Below are positions 1 through 5,180 of a stretch of 6,683 nucleotides of DNA, one piece after another. The notes under the pieces are model-generated. The model worked only from the letters and a program-made list of their open reading frames with translations. It was not told the origin of the DNA and did no database searches. Source of the DNA: Nostoc cf. edaphicum LEGE 07299 (GTDB taxonomy: Bacteria > Cyanobacteriota > Cyanobacteriia > Cyanobacteriales > Nostocaceae); NCBI RefSeq assembly GCF_015207245.1, contig NZ_JADEXF010000190.1:1-6683 (forward strand), given 5' to 3'. A program made the translations under genes and the position numbers. The number at the start of each line of letters is the position of its first letter. Position 1 is the first letter of the stretch.

Positions 1-19
1 AGATGTGTATAAGAGGCAG
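1..19 (+). other. Residual Nextera (Tn5 mosaic-end) sequencing adapter
   Basis: The first 19 bases match the Nextera mosaic-end adapter AGATGTGTATAAGAGACAG at 18 of 19 positions; the only difference is G for A at position 16. Its position exactly at the contig start and its full length make untrimmed adapter far more likely than native DNA. Genuine sequence therefore begins near base 20, and residues encoded before it (reading MCIRG) are not part of the neighbouring protein. Confidence 0.93.
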
Positions 20-20
20 A

Positions 21-572
21 TTCATAGATGGGGTGATTGCCATCATTATCACTATCATGGTGCTGGAAATCAAAGTACCGCATGGGTTCGATTTAGCTGC
101 GCTACGTCCACTAATCCCGGTATTTATGAGCTATGTGTTGAGTTTTATTTATATCGGCATCTACTGGAACAATCACCATCACCTACTACAAGCAGTCCGA
201 CACGTTAATGGGCGTATCCTTTGGGCGAATTTGCATCTGCTGTTTTGGTTGTCGCTAATCCCCTTCGTCACTGGTTGGATGGGCGAGAATCACTTTGCTC
301 CTATACCAGTTGCCCTTTATGGTACGGTGTTGTTGTTGAATGCGATCGCTTACTTTATTCTGACTCGCATCCTGATTTCTTACCACGGCAAGGATTCGAC
401 TCTAGCGATCGCAGTTGGTGAAGATTTCAAAGGAAAAGTATCAGTAGTTGTCTATGCTGTGGCAATTCCACTTGCCTTAATCAACTCATGGTTTGCCTGT
501 GCATTGTACGCTTTAGTCGCAATCATCTGGCTGATCCCCGATCGTCGCATTGAGAAAACTCTCGCACCCTAA
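21..572 (+). CDS. TMEM175 (DUF1211) family potassium channel-like protein, 5' truncated
   Basis: This is an integral membrane protein of the TMEM175/DUF1211 family, whose bacterial members are six-helix subunits that assemble into tetrameric K+-permeable channels; a cyanobacterial member from Chamaesiphon has been studied structurally. The visible part begins inside the TM1 signature: FIDGVIAIIITIMVLEIKVP matches the family F-(S/T)-D-G-V-x-A-I pattern, with Ile where Ser or Thr is usual. The Ile/Leu-rich face of TM1 forms the pore constriction in the family. Further hydrophobic segments follow, with a typical YWNNHHHL stretch after TM2 and a basic C-terminus (DRRIEK). About 183 residues remain. 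Only the first few residues before Phe are missing, because the contig begins with adapter; the apparent ATG at base 3 is adapter-derived and is not the start. The gene converges on the MFS gene, with only 26 bases between the two stop codons. Ion selectivity is inferred from the family. Confidence 0.85.
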   Translation, partial: FIDGVIAIIITIMVLEIKVPHGFDLAALRPLIPVFMSYVLSFIYIGIYWNNHHHLLQAVRHVNGRILWANLHLLFWLSLIPFVTGWMGENHFAPIPVALYGTVLLLNAIAYFILTRILISYHGKDSTLAIAVGEDFKGKVSVVVYAVAIPLALINSWFACALYALVAIIWLIPDRRIEKTLAP

Positions 573-575
573 ACT

Positions 576-603
576 AATTACGAATTACGAATTACAAATT
601 ACC
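576..603. repeat. Heptanucleotide short tandem repeat (4 units)
   Basis: Four consecutive 7-base units read AATTACG, AATTACG, AATTACA and AATTACC. They fill the gap between the convergent TMEM175 and MFS genes. The last unit overlaps the MFS stop codon (599-601). Heptanucleotide STRR repeats of this kind are known from heterocystous cyanobacterial genomes. In this position the array may be variable between strains, and it may have supplied the MFS stop codon. Confidence 0.75.
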
Positions 604-1792
604 TACAAGTGCAATACCTAAACACAAAAAATATCAAAACAGCAAAACCAGTCGCGGCATAAAACACACTACTAATTCCGCCAAAAGCAAAGGCATAACC
701 CATAAGTAACGGGCCTAATGTTTGTCCTAATCCATAGAATGTCCCGTTTACCGATATAATTGTCGCCAAATATTCTCTTGGTGCTAAATCTGCTAAAAGT
801 GCTTGGCTACTAGGAAAACCGATACCAAGTCCAATCCCAAAAATTGTACTTGGAATTAATAGTAACCAGATATTTGACACAAAGGGAACTATTAACATTG
901 CTAATGCATAGAAAACATAAGATGCACTCATTAAAGTTGTGGCAGGAAATCTTCTCGCTAATCTACCTAACTGGGAAGATGTAATCGTAATTGCCACGGA
1001 AACACTAGAAAGGAGCAATCCAATAATTGTGGGTGGCGCTTTAAAGGTATCGTTAATCAGTTGTGGTAAATATGTGACATAAGCACCATAAAGAAAAACA
1101 AAGTTAGCAGCACTGGCAATAAAAATTCCAAATAGCTGACGATTTTTCAGAACTTTTATGGCATTACTCAAATACTCTTTGAGGTTACGCTCGCCTTTTG
1201 GTTCGGGATTCTTAAGTGCAAACAACACCCACAACCCAAGAGGAATCGCTAATATGGGCAACATAAAGGGATAATACCAGCCCATTGTAGCTAATGCACC
1301 ACCGATTATTGGATAACTTGATGTGCCGACACTGCTGATACTGGCACTGTAACCCATTGCCGTAGTCCGTCTGTCTCCTGTGTATAAATCGCTAATTAAG
1401 GTGATACTCAAAGAAAGCAAAGAAGCAGCACCAATTCCTTGCAGCAAACGCAACCATAGTAATAAATTAAAATCGCGGGCGAAGGCGCAAGCAGTACCAG
1501 CTATGCCAAATATAAATAGTGAAGGAACGATAATTCTCTTTCTGCCCAATCTATCGGCAAGAATACCAATAATTGGCCCTAAAATCAGAGATGGGAATGT
1601 AAATGCTGTAATCAACAAACCCAAATTTTTCGGGTTAATATTTAAATCTTTAGCTAACTTAGGAAAAGCAGGAGTCACGCTAGAAACTCCAATAACAGCA
1701 ATTAGTACAACTGCACAAATAATCTGAAAATTTAGCTGTCGATAAACTGGTTTCTGTCGTTCAGATTGGCTGTTATCTTCTGGTAAATGCAC
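599..1792 (-). CDS. MFS transporter, DHA1-like drug/H+ antiporter type
   Basis: This is a 12-helix major facilitator superfamily inner-membrane transporter, most like proton-coupled multidrug or small-molecule exporters. Numbering from the chosen GTG start, motif A (GILADRLGRKRI) lies at about residues 76-87, between TM2 and TM3. The TM4 motif LRLLQGIGAA is at about 114-123. A motif-C-like stretch GTSSYPIIGG at about 156-165 in TM5 resembles the antiporter signature GxxxGPxxGG, but with Tyr in place of the second Gly. The length of 397 residues is normal. The frame is open to a TTG at 1837, but that TTG lies inside a palindromic repeat and adds an atypical leader (MRRFAFIIIYTQ). GTG at 1792 has AGGG at 1800-1803, seven bases upstream, so I prefer it. 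The C-terminus (FRYCTCR) ends in the heptamer repeat. The gene lies downstream of rubrerythrin on the same strand with a 94-base gap that contains a hairpin. The substrate cannot be told from sequence. Confidence 0.87.
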   Translation of the reverse strand: MHLPEDNSQSERQKPVYRQLNFQIICAVVLIAVIGVSSVTPAFPKLAKDLNINPKNLGLLITAFTFPSLILGPIIGILADRLGRKRIIVPSLFIFGIAGTACAFARDFNLLLWLRLLQGIGAASLLSLSITLISDLYTGDRRTTAMGYSASISSVGTSSYPIIGGALATMGWYYPFMLPILAIPLGLWVLFALKNPEPKGERNLKEYLSNAIKVLKNRQLFGIFIASAANFVFLYGAYVTYLPQLINDTFKAPPTIIGLLLSSVSVAITITSSQLGRLARRFPATTLMSASYVFYALAMLIVPFVSNIWLLLIPSTIFGIGLGIGFPSSQALLADLAPREYLATIISVNGTFYGLGQTLGPLLMGYAFAFGGISSVFYAATGFAVLIFFVFRYCTCR

Positions 1793-1820
1793 GATCAAAC
1801 CCTGTGTATAAATAATTATG

Positions 1821-1852
1821 AACGCGAAGCGTCTCAAGAGATGCTTCGCGTT
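1821..1852. repeat. Palindromic repeat / hairpin between rubrerythrin and MFS genes
   Basis: Arms AACGCGAAGC (1821-1830) and GCTTCGCGTT (1843-1852) are perfectly complementary. The interior continues pairing after one G-T wobble (TCTC with GAGA), giving a nearly perfect 32-base hairpin. It resembles the GCGAAGCGTCTC family of dispersed palindromes that I recall from Nostocales. No T-run follows on the minus strand, so it looks more like an extragenic palindromic repeat than a classical terminator, although it could slow transcription or stabilise the rubrerythrin mRNA end. A TTG in its loop opens the extended MFS frame. Confidence 0.75.
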
Positions 1853-1886
1853 TAGTTGCTAAAAAAGTGCCTAATTGATTGTCGTC

Positions 1887-2600
1887 TTAAGCTGCAACTT
1901 TTTCCTCAAATGGTTTAAAGGTTTTTTTGCTAGCACCGCAAATCGGACATTCCCAGTCTTCAGGAATTTCTTCAAAAGGTGTACCAGGCGCAATTCCCGA
2001 ATCAGGATCGCCAGCAACGGGATCGTAAATCATGCTGCATTGTCTACAAATCCATTTCCGAGTTTTAGGTTCTTCACCAGCAACCCTGGTTGCTGCTTGT
2101 CCACCATTTAATACTTCTAAGGCTTCAGTGTAGCGATCGGCGTGATAATTTTCGATGAATTTTAACAAGCCAAAACGGTGAGCAGCTTCCCGAAATGTGT
2201 TGGCATGATCGGTAGATTCTTGAACTTGTTTGAGAAATTCTTCAGCTGCCGGATTGTCGCGATCGCGTTGGGCATCGGCGGCAAACTCTGGATACATTGT
2301 GGTATATTCGTAAGTCTCGCCTTCAATTGCCAAAGATAAACAGCGAGATACAATTTCCCGCTTTTGTTCATCAGTTAAAGCCGTTGCATCTTCTACCACA
2401 AGTTCTGGATGTAGTAACTTAAAATGTGCAAAAGCGTGTTCAGTTTCTTGATCTGCTGTTTCTTTAAAAAGTTTCGCCAAGTCTGTAAACCCAAGTTGAC
2501 GCGCTACATCTGCAAAAAACAGATACTTCCGATTTGCCATCGATTCACCACCGAAGGCTGCTTCTAAGTTTTGAAGTGTAGTAAAGTTGGACAAATCCAT
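1887..2600 (-). CDS. rbrA: Rubrerythrin with C-terminal full-length rubredoxin domain (RbrA-like)
   Basis: Rubrerythrins are soluble non-heme di-iron peroxidases that reduce H2O2 with electrons passed through a rubredoxin iron centre. The N-terminal ferritin-like four-helix domain (about residues 5-145) carries the expected di-iron ligands: Glu19 in GGES, Glu52 and His55 in ETEH, Glu95 and Glu98 in GETYE followed by MYPEF, and a last helix with Glu128 and His132. The C-terminal part has CRQC (185-188) and CPIC (218-221) with 29 residues between the Cys pairs. That is the spacing of a true rubredoxin, not the roughly 12 residues of the short domain in canonical rubrerythrins. The length of 237 residues and the architecture resemble Anabaena RbrA, a heterocyst peroxidase that protects nitrogenase; the symbol is assigned by that resemblance. 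The start is ATG, with no strong ribosome-binding site. The promoter region holds overlapping palindromes and abuts a MITE-like element. Confidence 0.93.
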   Translation of the reverse strand: MDLSNFTTLQNLEAAFGGESMANRKYLFFADVARQLGFTDLAKLFKETADQETEHAFAHFKLLHPELVVEDATALTDEQKREIVSRCLSLAIEGETYEYTTMYPEFAADAQRDRDNPAAEEFLKQVQESTDHANTFREAAHRFGLLKFIENYHADRYTEALEVLNGGQAATRVAGEEPKTRKWICRQCSMIYDPVAGDPDSGIAPGTPFEEIPEDWECPICGASKKTFKPFEEKVAA

Positions 2601-2671
2601 AATTTTTTAATGCCTGATAAGTGATATTTAGTGCAAAAGCACAGACTCTACAACCGGATAATCAGCCGTTA

Positions 2672-2701
2672 TTTGTATAAGTTATAAATGCTTTATACAA
2701 A
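2672..2701. promoter_or_regulatory. Overlapping palindromes upstream of rubrerythrin (candidate operator)
   Basis: Two dyads overlap 72-101 bases upstream of the rubrerythrin ATG. TTTGTATAA (2672-2680) and TTATACAAA (2693-2701) are a perfect 9-bp inverted repeat with a 12-base spacer. Inside, TATAAA (2683-2688) and TTTATA (2692-2697) form a perfect 6-bp dyad around TGC. The inner AT-rich dyad is reminiscent of Fur/PerR-type boxes, which would suit a peroxide-defence gene, but the match is loose. A TATACA hexamer in the right place for a -10 box on the minus strand lies within the dyad. Regulator identity is inference. Confidence 0.45.
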
Positions 2702-2710
2702 CTTTGTCAT

Positions 2711-2870
2711 GGGAGCATCCACTTTTGGCGGATCGCCCTCAGACTAGAAGTCTGGGGCTATACAAACTAAACCCGCCTGCGCGGGTTTCAGAGAGTCCGC
2801 GTAGGCGGACTTCGTTTGTGTAGCCGCGATTTCCAATCGCCCGGTGTTTCTTCCAAAAGTAGATGCTCCC
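2711..2870. mobile_element. 160-bp MITE-like non-autonomous element with 18-bp terminal inverted repeats
   Basis: The left end GGGAGCATCCACTTTTGG (2711-2728) and the reverse complement of 2853-2870 agree at 17 of 18 positions. No transposase is encoded between them, so any mobility would need a transposase supplied in trans. The interior is made of stacked short hairpins and resembles the GGCTATACAAAC...GTTTGTGTAGCC dispersed repeat that I recall from Nostoc-type genomes. The element sits within the OYE-rubrerythrin spacer, one base from the palindromic operator-like site once the candidate left target duplication is included. The parent transposon family is not recognised. Confidence 0.65.
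2740..2840. repeat. Multi-hairpin core of the element (cloverleaf-like fold)
   Basis: Five stems can be read. CAGACT/AGTCTG pairs 2740-2745 with 2749-2754. The outer stem GGCTATACAAAC (2756-2767) pairs with GTTTGTGTAGCC (2814-2825), allowing one wobble. It encloses AAACCCGC/GCGGGTTT (2769-2776 with 2781-2788) and GTCCGC/GCGGAC (2795-2800 with 2805-2810). GCGATT/AATCGC (2826-2831 with 2835-2840) follows. Together they form a compact branched structure that could act as single-stranded DNA or as RNA. Confidence 0.7.
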
Positions 2871-3004
2871 CTTTGTCCCGTCTTTAGCAATCCGTTTTAA
2901 TCGAAAGCCAGCACGGCTGTGTTCTCCTACTTGGACAATTATAAAACCGAAAAATTGTGCAACTGACAAATTATATTTTTGATTTAGAGATGGCTGTGAT
3001 TGCT
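2871..3004 (-). other. Spacer between MITE-like element and OYE gene, with possible decayed minus-strand reading frame
   Basis: No convincing gene lies here. On the minus strand a frame is open from the end of the OYE gene through NLSVAQFFGFIIVQVGEHSR and on to KRIAKDGTK at the element border. It has no ATG, only a TTG at 2969. If the element plus one copy of CTTTGTC is removed in silico, the frame continues for two codons (FV) and stops at TAA. This could be a short gene remnant interrupted by the element, or chance. I do not recognise the peptide. Confidence 0.2.
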
Positions 3005-4099
3005 TTAATTTGTCTGAAGTTCTAAAAATGGATAGTCGGTGTATCCTGTAGCATCAGGGGCATAAAATGTTTTTGGATCTGGAGCGTTCAAATGTGCATT
3101 AAATTCTAAACGTTTTGGTAAGTCAGGATTAGCAAGATATAACTTGCCAAAAGAAACTAAATCTGCATTGCCACTAGTAAGAATGCTATCTCCTGTTTGG
3201 CGATCGTAGCCACCATTAGTAATCAAAGTACCTTGGAATATTTGCCGAAAGTAGGGTGTAACTGGGTTCATGACTTCGCGGGTTGCTAAATCAACTTCGT
3301 TTGGTTCCATCAGGTGAAGATAGGCAAGTCCAAAGGGGTTAAGAGCATTGATTACATAACCAAAAGTTTCTTGAGGGTTAGAGTCATGCATTCCATAAAA
3401 AGTGTTACTTGGCGAAAGTTTGATACCAACCCGGTTCCCACCCCAAACGCTAGCGACTGCTTCCACAACTTCTAACAGGAATCGGCTACGCTTTTCTATT
3501 GAACCGCCATACTCATCTGTGCGCTGGTTAGAGCCATCTTGGAGAAATTGGTCGATTAAATAGCCAAATGCACCGTGAAGTTCAATCCCATCAAAACCAG
3601 CCGCCAAGGCATTTTCGGCACCTTTGCGGAATTGCTCGACAATCTCGGAAATTTCTGGGGTTTCTAAAGCACGGGGAGTTTCCAACGATACTTTACCTAT
3701 GGGTGTGTGAAGTGAGCCAATTCCAGCGATCGCACTGGGAGCAACTGGCAATTCTCCATCAAGTAAAGCCGAGTGAGAAACTCTCCCAGAATGCCAAAGT
3801 TGCAAAAAAATTCTGCCCCCTTGTTCGTGTACTGCATTAGTTATCAACCGCCAGCCTGCCACTTGTTCTTCTGAGTAAATTCCTGGGCAGTTAATGTATC
3901 CTAAACTCAGAGGTGAAACCATTGTACATTCGGTAACGATCAGCCCAGCACTAGCGCGTTGGGTGTAGTAAGTTGCCATTAGCGAGTTGGGGATGCTTGC
4001 AATTGCCCGTAAACGTGTCATCGGTGCCATTACGATTCGGTTTGGTAGGGTGTAAGGGCCAAGCTGAACTGATGTGAAAAGATTGATATTGGAATTCAT
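3005..4099 (-). CDS. Old yellow enzyme family FMN-dependent ene-reductase, with atypical active site
   Basis: OYE-family (NemA/PETN reductase-like) TIM-barrel flavoproteins use NAD(P)H and FMN to reduce activated C=C bonds or nitro groups in the cytosol. At 364 residues it is full length. FMN-site features are present: MAPMTRLR with Thr28, FLQLWHSGR with Gln100, RVGIKLSP with Arg223, and the C-terminal SFGKLYLANPDLPKRL, with Lys319 where Arg is usual. The family signature QFLQDGSNQRTDEYGGS is intact at 184-200. The active-site motif reads HGAFGYL at 175-181. His175 and the proton donor Tyr180 are kept, but Phe178 replaces the Asn or His that, with His175, holds the substrate carbonyl in characterised enzymes. 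The Phe codon TTT is clear in the sequence. The start is ATG without an evident Shine-Dalgarno sequence, 75 bases downstream of the SDR stop, so co-transcription is likely. The substrate is unknown. Confidence 0.92.
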   Translation of the reverse strand: MNSNINLFTSVQLGPYTLPNRIVMAPMTRLRAIASIPNSLMATYYTQRASAGLIVTECTMVSPLSLGYINCPGIYSEEQVAGWRLITNAVHEQGGRIFLQLWHSGRVSHSALLDGELPVAPSAIAGIGSLHTPIGKVSLETPRALETPEISEIVEQFRKGAENALAAGFDGIELHGAFGYLIDQFLQDGSNQRTDEYGGSIEKRSRFLLEVVEAVASVWGGNRVGIKLSPSNTFYGMHDSNPQETFGYVINALNPFGLAYLHLMEPNEVDLATREVMNPVTPYFRQIFQGTLITNGGYDRQTGDSILTSGNADLVSFGKLYLANPDLPKRLEFNAHLNAPDPKTFYAPDATGYTDYPFLELQTN

Positions 4100-4174
4100 A
4101 GCTTAAATTTCTATTACGGTGTTGCACATTACTGACTGAGGTTTTAAAACGGGGATCGTTAGGAGAGCTTTTCC

Positions 4175-4915
4175 TTACGAGATTCCACCGTTGACACGGA
4201 TGTTTTGGCCAGTGATCCACCTAGCTTCGTCGCTAGCAAGAAACGCTACTACATCGGCGATTTCTTGCACATCTCCCAGTTTGCCAAAAGCCGCCATTTG
4301 GGCTAAACGATCTATCTGTTCTTGTGTTTTGCCTTCTCGGAATAGTTCTGTATCGGTGGGGCCAGGAGAAATAACATTAACTGCGATCGCCTTTGCACCT
4401 AATTCTTTAGCTAGTACCCGCGTGATTTGTTCAACAGCACCCTTGGTTCCTACATAAGCGCTATAAGTTGGCAGCATCATCGCCGTAGTAGATGAGGAAA
4501 AATTGATAATCCGTCCTCCTTCTGATATATGTTGCGCGGCTTGTTGACAAGCAAAATAAGTGCCTTTGACATTAATGGCAAAAATTGCGTCGAAATCTTC
4601 TTCAGTCACCTCAGTAATTGGTTTATAGAAAGCAATTCCGGCATTGTTGACCAAAATATCGACTTTACCAAAACGTTCAAGTGTTTGTTCAAATAACCTT
4701 TTGATGTCGGGTACTTTGCTAATATCAGCTTGGATAGCGATCGCTTCTACTCCCAACTTTTCAATTTCTGCGACAACTTCTTGTGCTTTGCCTGCATTCC
4801 CCGCATAGTTGACGACAATAGATGCGCCGTTACCAGCTAACTTGAGTGCGATTGCTCGTCCAATTCCCCGCGATGAACCAGTGATAATTGCAACCTTCCC
4901 TGTCAAAGATGCCAT
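4175..4915 (-). CDS. Classical SDR family oxidoreductase (FabG-like, likely NADPH-dependent)
   Basis: This is a short-chain dehydrogenase/reductase of 246 residues, the usual length for classical soluble SDRs. The Rossmann cofactor motif TGSSRGIG is at 12-19; Arg16 in that loop favours NADP(H). NNAG is at 90-93, catalytic Asn115 in AINVKG, Ser141 in the FSSS stretch, and the YxxxK motif is Tyr154-Lys158, with the Ser 13 residues before the Tyr as expected. PGPTDT at 184-189 and the end WITGQNIRVNGG are typical. It resembles 3-oxoacyl-ACP reductase or glucose 1-dehydrogenase-like enzymes, but this subgroup is functionally broad, and an isolated copy beside an OYE suggests carbonyl-compound metabolism rather than core fatty-acid synthesis. 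A sigma70-like promoter lies just upstream. No strong ribosome-binding site is visible, which is common in cyanobacteria. Confidence 0.92.
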   Translation of the reverse strand: MASLTGKVAIITGSSRGIGRAIALKLAGNGASIVVNYAGNAGKAQEVVAEIEKLGVEAIAIQADISKVPDIKRLFEQTLERFGKVDILVNNAGIAFYKPITEVTEEDFDAIFAINVKGTYFACQQAAQHISEGGRIINFSSSTTAMMLPTYSAYVGTKGAVEQITRVLAKELGAKAIAVNVISPGPTDTELFREGKTQEQIDRLAQMAAFGKLGDVQEIADVVAFLASDEARWITGQNIRVNGGIS

Positions 4916-4950
4916 AGATTAATTGAGTTTAATTTTGGTTAACTAAAGTG

Positions 4951-4979
4951 ATTATCTATTGTTAAAGGTACTGTCCCAA
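4951..4979 (-). promoter_or_regulatory. Candidate sigma70-type promoter for SDR-OYE
   Basis: Read on the minus strand, TTGGGA (4974-4979; 4 of 6 to TTGACA) and GATAAT (4951-4956; 5 of 6 to TATAAT) are separated by exactly 17 bases. The -10 box ends 35 bases before the SDR ATG, leaving a short leader. No operator is evident. Confidence 0.45.
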
Positions 4980-4990
4980 GGTTAAATTTA

Positions 4991-4998
4991 GCGATCGC
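4991..4998. repeat. HIP1 octamer (one of eight in the window)
   Basis: GCGATCGC is the highly iterated palindrome of many cyanobacterial genomes. This copy is intergenic. The others lie inside genes at 342-349, 405-412, 2259-2266, 3726-3733, 4383-4390, 4737-4744 and 6091-6098. Eight copies in 6.7 kb is far above chance (a given octamer is expected about once per 65 kb) and is the best taxonomic marker here. Confidence 0.95.
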
Positions 4999-5013
4999 TG
5001 CTAAAACTGCCGA

Positions 5014-5074
5014 CTTCATTCCAGTCAAAATCCCGCCAGTGAATTCAAGTAAATCTCAGGCGGGAGAAATGAAG
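5014..5074. repeat. Long imperfect inverted repeat between SDR promoter and adaptor gene
   Basis: CTTCATT (5014-5020) pairs with AATGAAG (5068-5074), and TCCCGCC (5031-5037) pairs with GGCGGGA (5059-5065). The loop is 21 bases, and the left side has a 10-base bulge against 2 bases on the right. It lies downstream of the adaptor gene on the minus strand and upstream of the SDR promoter. No T-tract follows, so a terminator role is uncertain; it may be a degenerate dispersed repeat. Confidence 0.5.
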
Positions 5075-5078
5075 CTAA

Positions 5079-5167
5079 GGTCACTGAGCGGCTTGCCCTG
5101 AGCGGAGCCGTACCCCTCCGGGGAAGCAAGCTACGCGTAGCGTCCCGTAGGGAAAGGAGTCGAAGTG
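5079..5167. repeat. Nested palindromic repeats downstream of the adaptor gene
   Basis: GGTCACTGAGCGG (5079-5091) and GGAGTCGAAGTG (5156-5167) look like two halves of one repeat, GGTCACTGAGCGGAGTCGAAGTG-like, separated by another block. The inner block contains a second CTGAGCGG (5098-5105; the first is 5084-5091), the inverted pair GCTTGC/GCAAGC (5091-5096 and 5126-5131), the perfect palindrome GCTACGCGTAGC (5130-5141) and the hairpin TCCC-GTA-GGGA (5143-5153). The two repeat types resemble dispersed repeats I recall from Nostocales, here inserted one in the other, immediately after the adaptor gene's stop codon. Confidence 0.6.
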
Positions 5168-5180
5168 CTACTCCCCTTAA

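Larger units (their letters stand above)
2702..2877. repeat. Candidate target-site duplication flanking the MITE-like element
   Basis: CTTTGTC occurs at 2702-2708, just left of the terminal inverted repeat (two bases, AT, intervene), and again at 2871-2877, directly abutting the right terminal inverted repeat. If the duplication is 9 bp, the copies are CTTTGTCAT and CTTTGTCCC, a 7 of 9 match. It is short enough that chance is possible, but its placement at both element borders supports transposition. Confidence 0.4.

Noticed and set aside
1380..1727. A 115-codon plus-strand open frame antisense to the MFS gene
   Set aside because: It lies wholly within the clear MFS coding sequence, and its product has no recognisable motif. 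It is a shadow of MFS codon usage.
1821..1852. Rho-independent terminator for rubrerythrin
   Set aside because: The stem is strong, but no U-tract follows it on the minus strand, and its sequence fits a dispersed palindromic repeat better.
1875..2111. A plus-strand frame opposite the rubredoxin domain
   Set aside because: It is antisense to an unmistakable rubredoxin with all four cysteines; no independent signal supports it.
2769..2811. GC-rich hairpins considered as a tRNA or as a CRISPR repeat unit
   Set aside because: The fold is branched, but there is no anticodon arm, T-loop or CCA-adjacent acceptor pattern, and there is no regular repeat-spacer array anywhere in the window.
2739..2969. 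A 76-codon minus-strand open frame starting at TTG 2969
   Set aside because: More than half of it reads through the MITE-like element and its hairpins, and there is no ATG or ribosome-binding site. It is not a gene as it stands; at most its first part is a remnant.
3951..4220. An 89-codon minus-strand frame bridging the SDR end and OYE start
   Set aside because: It overlaps both real genes in another frame and resembles no protein family I know.
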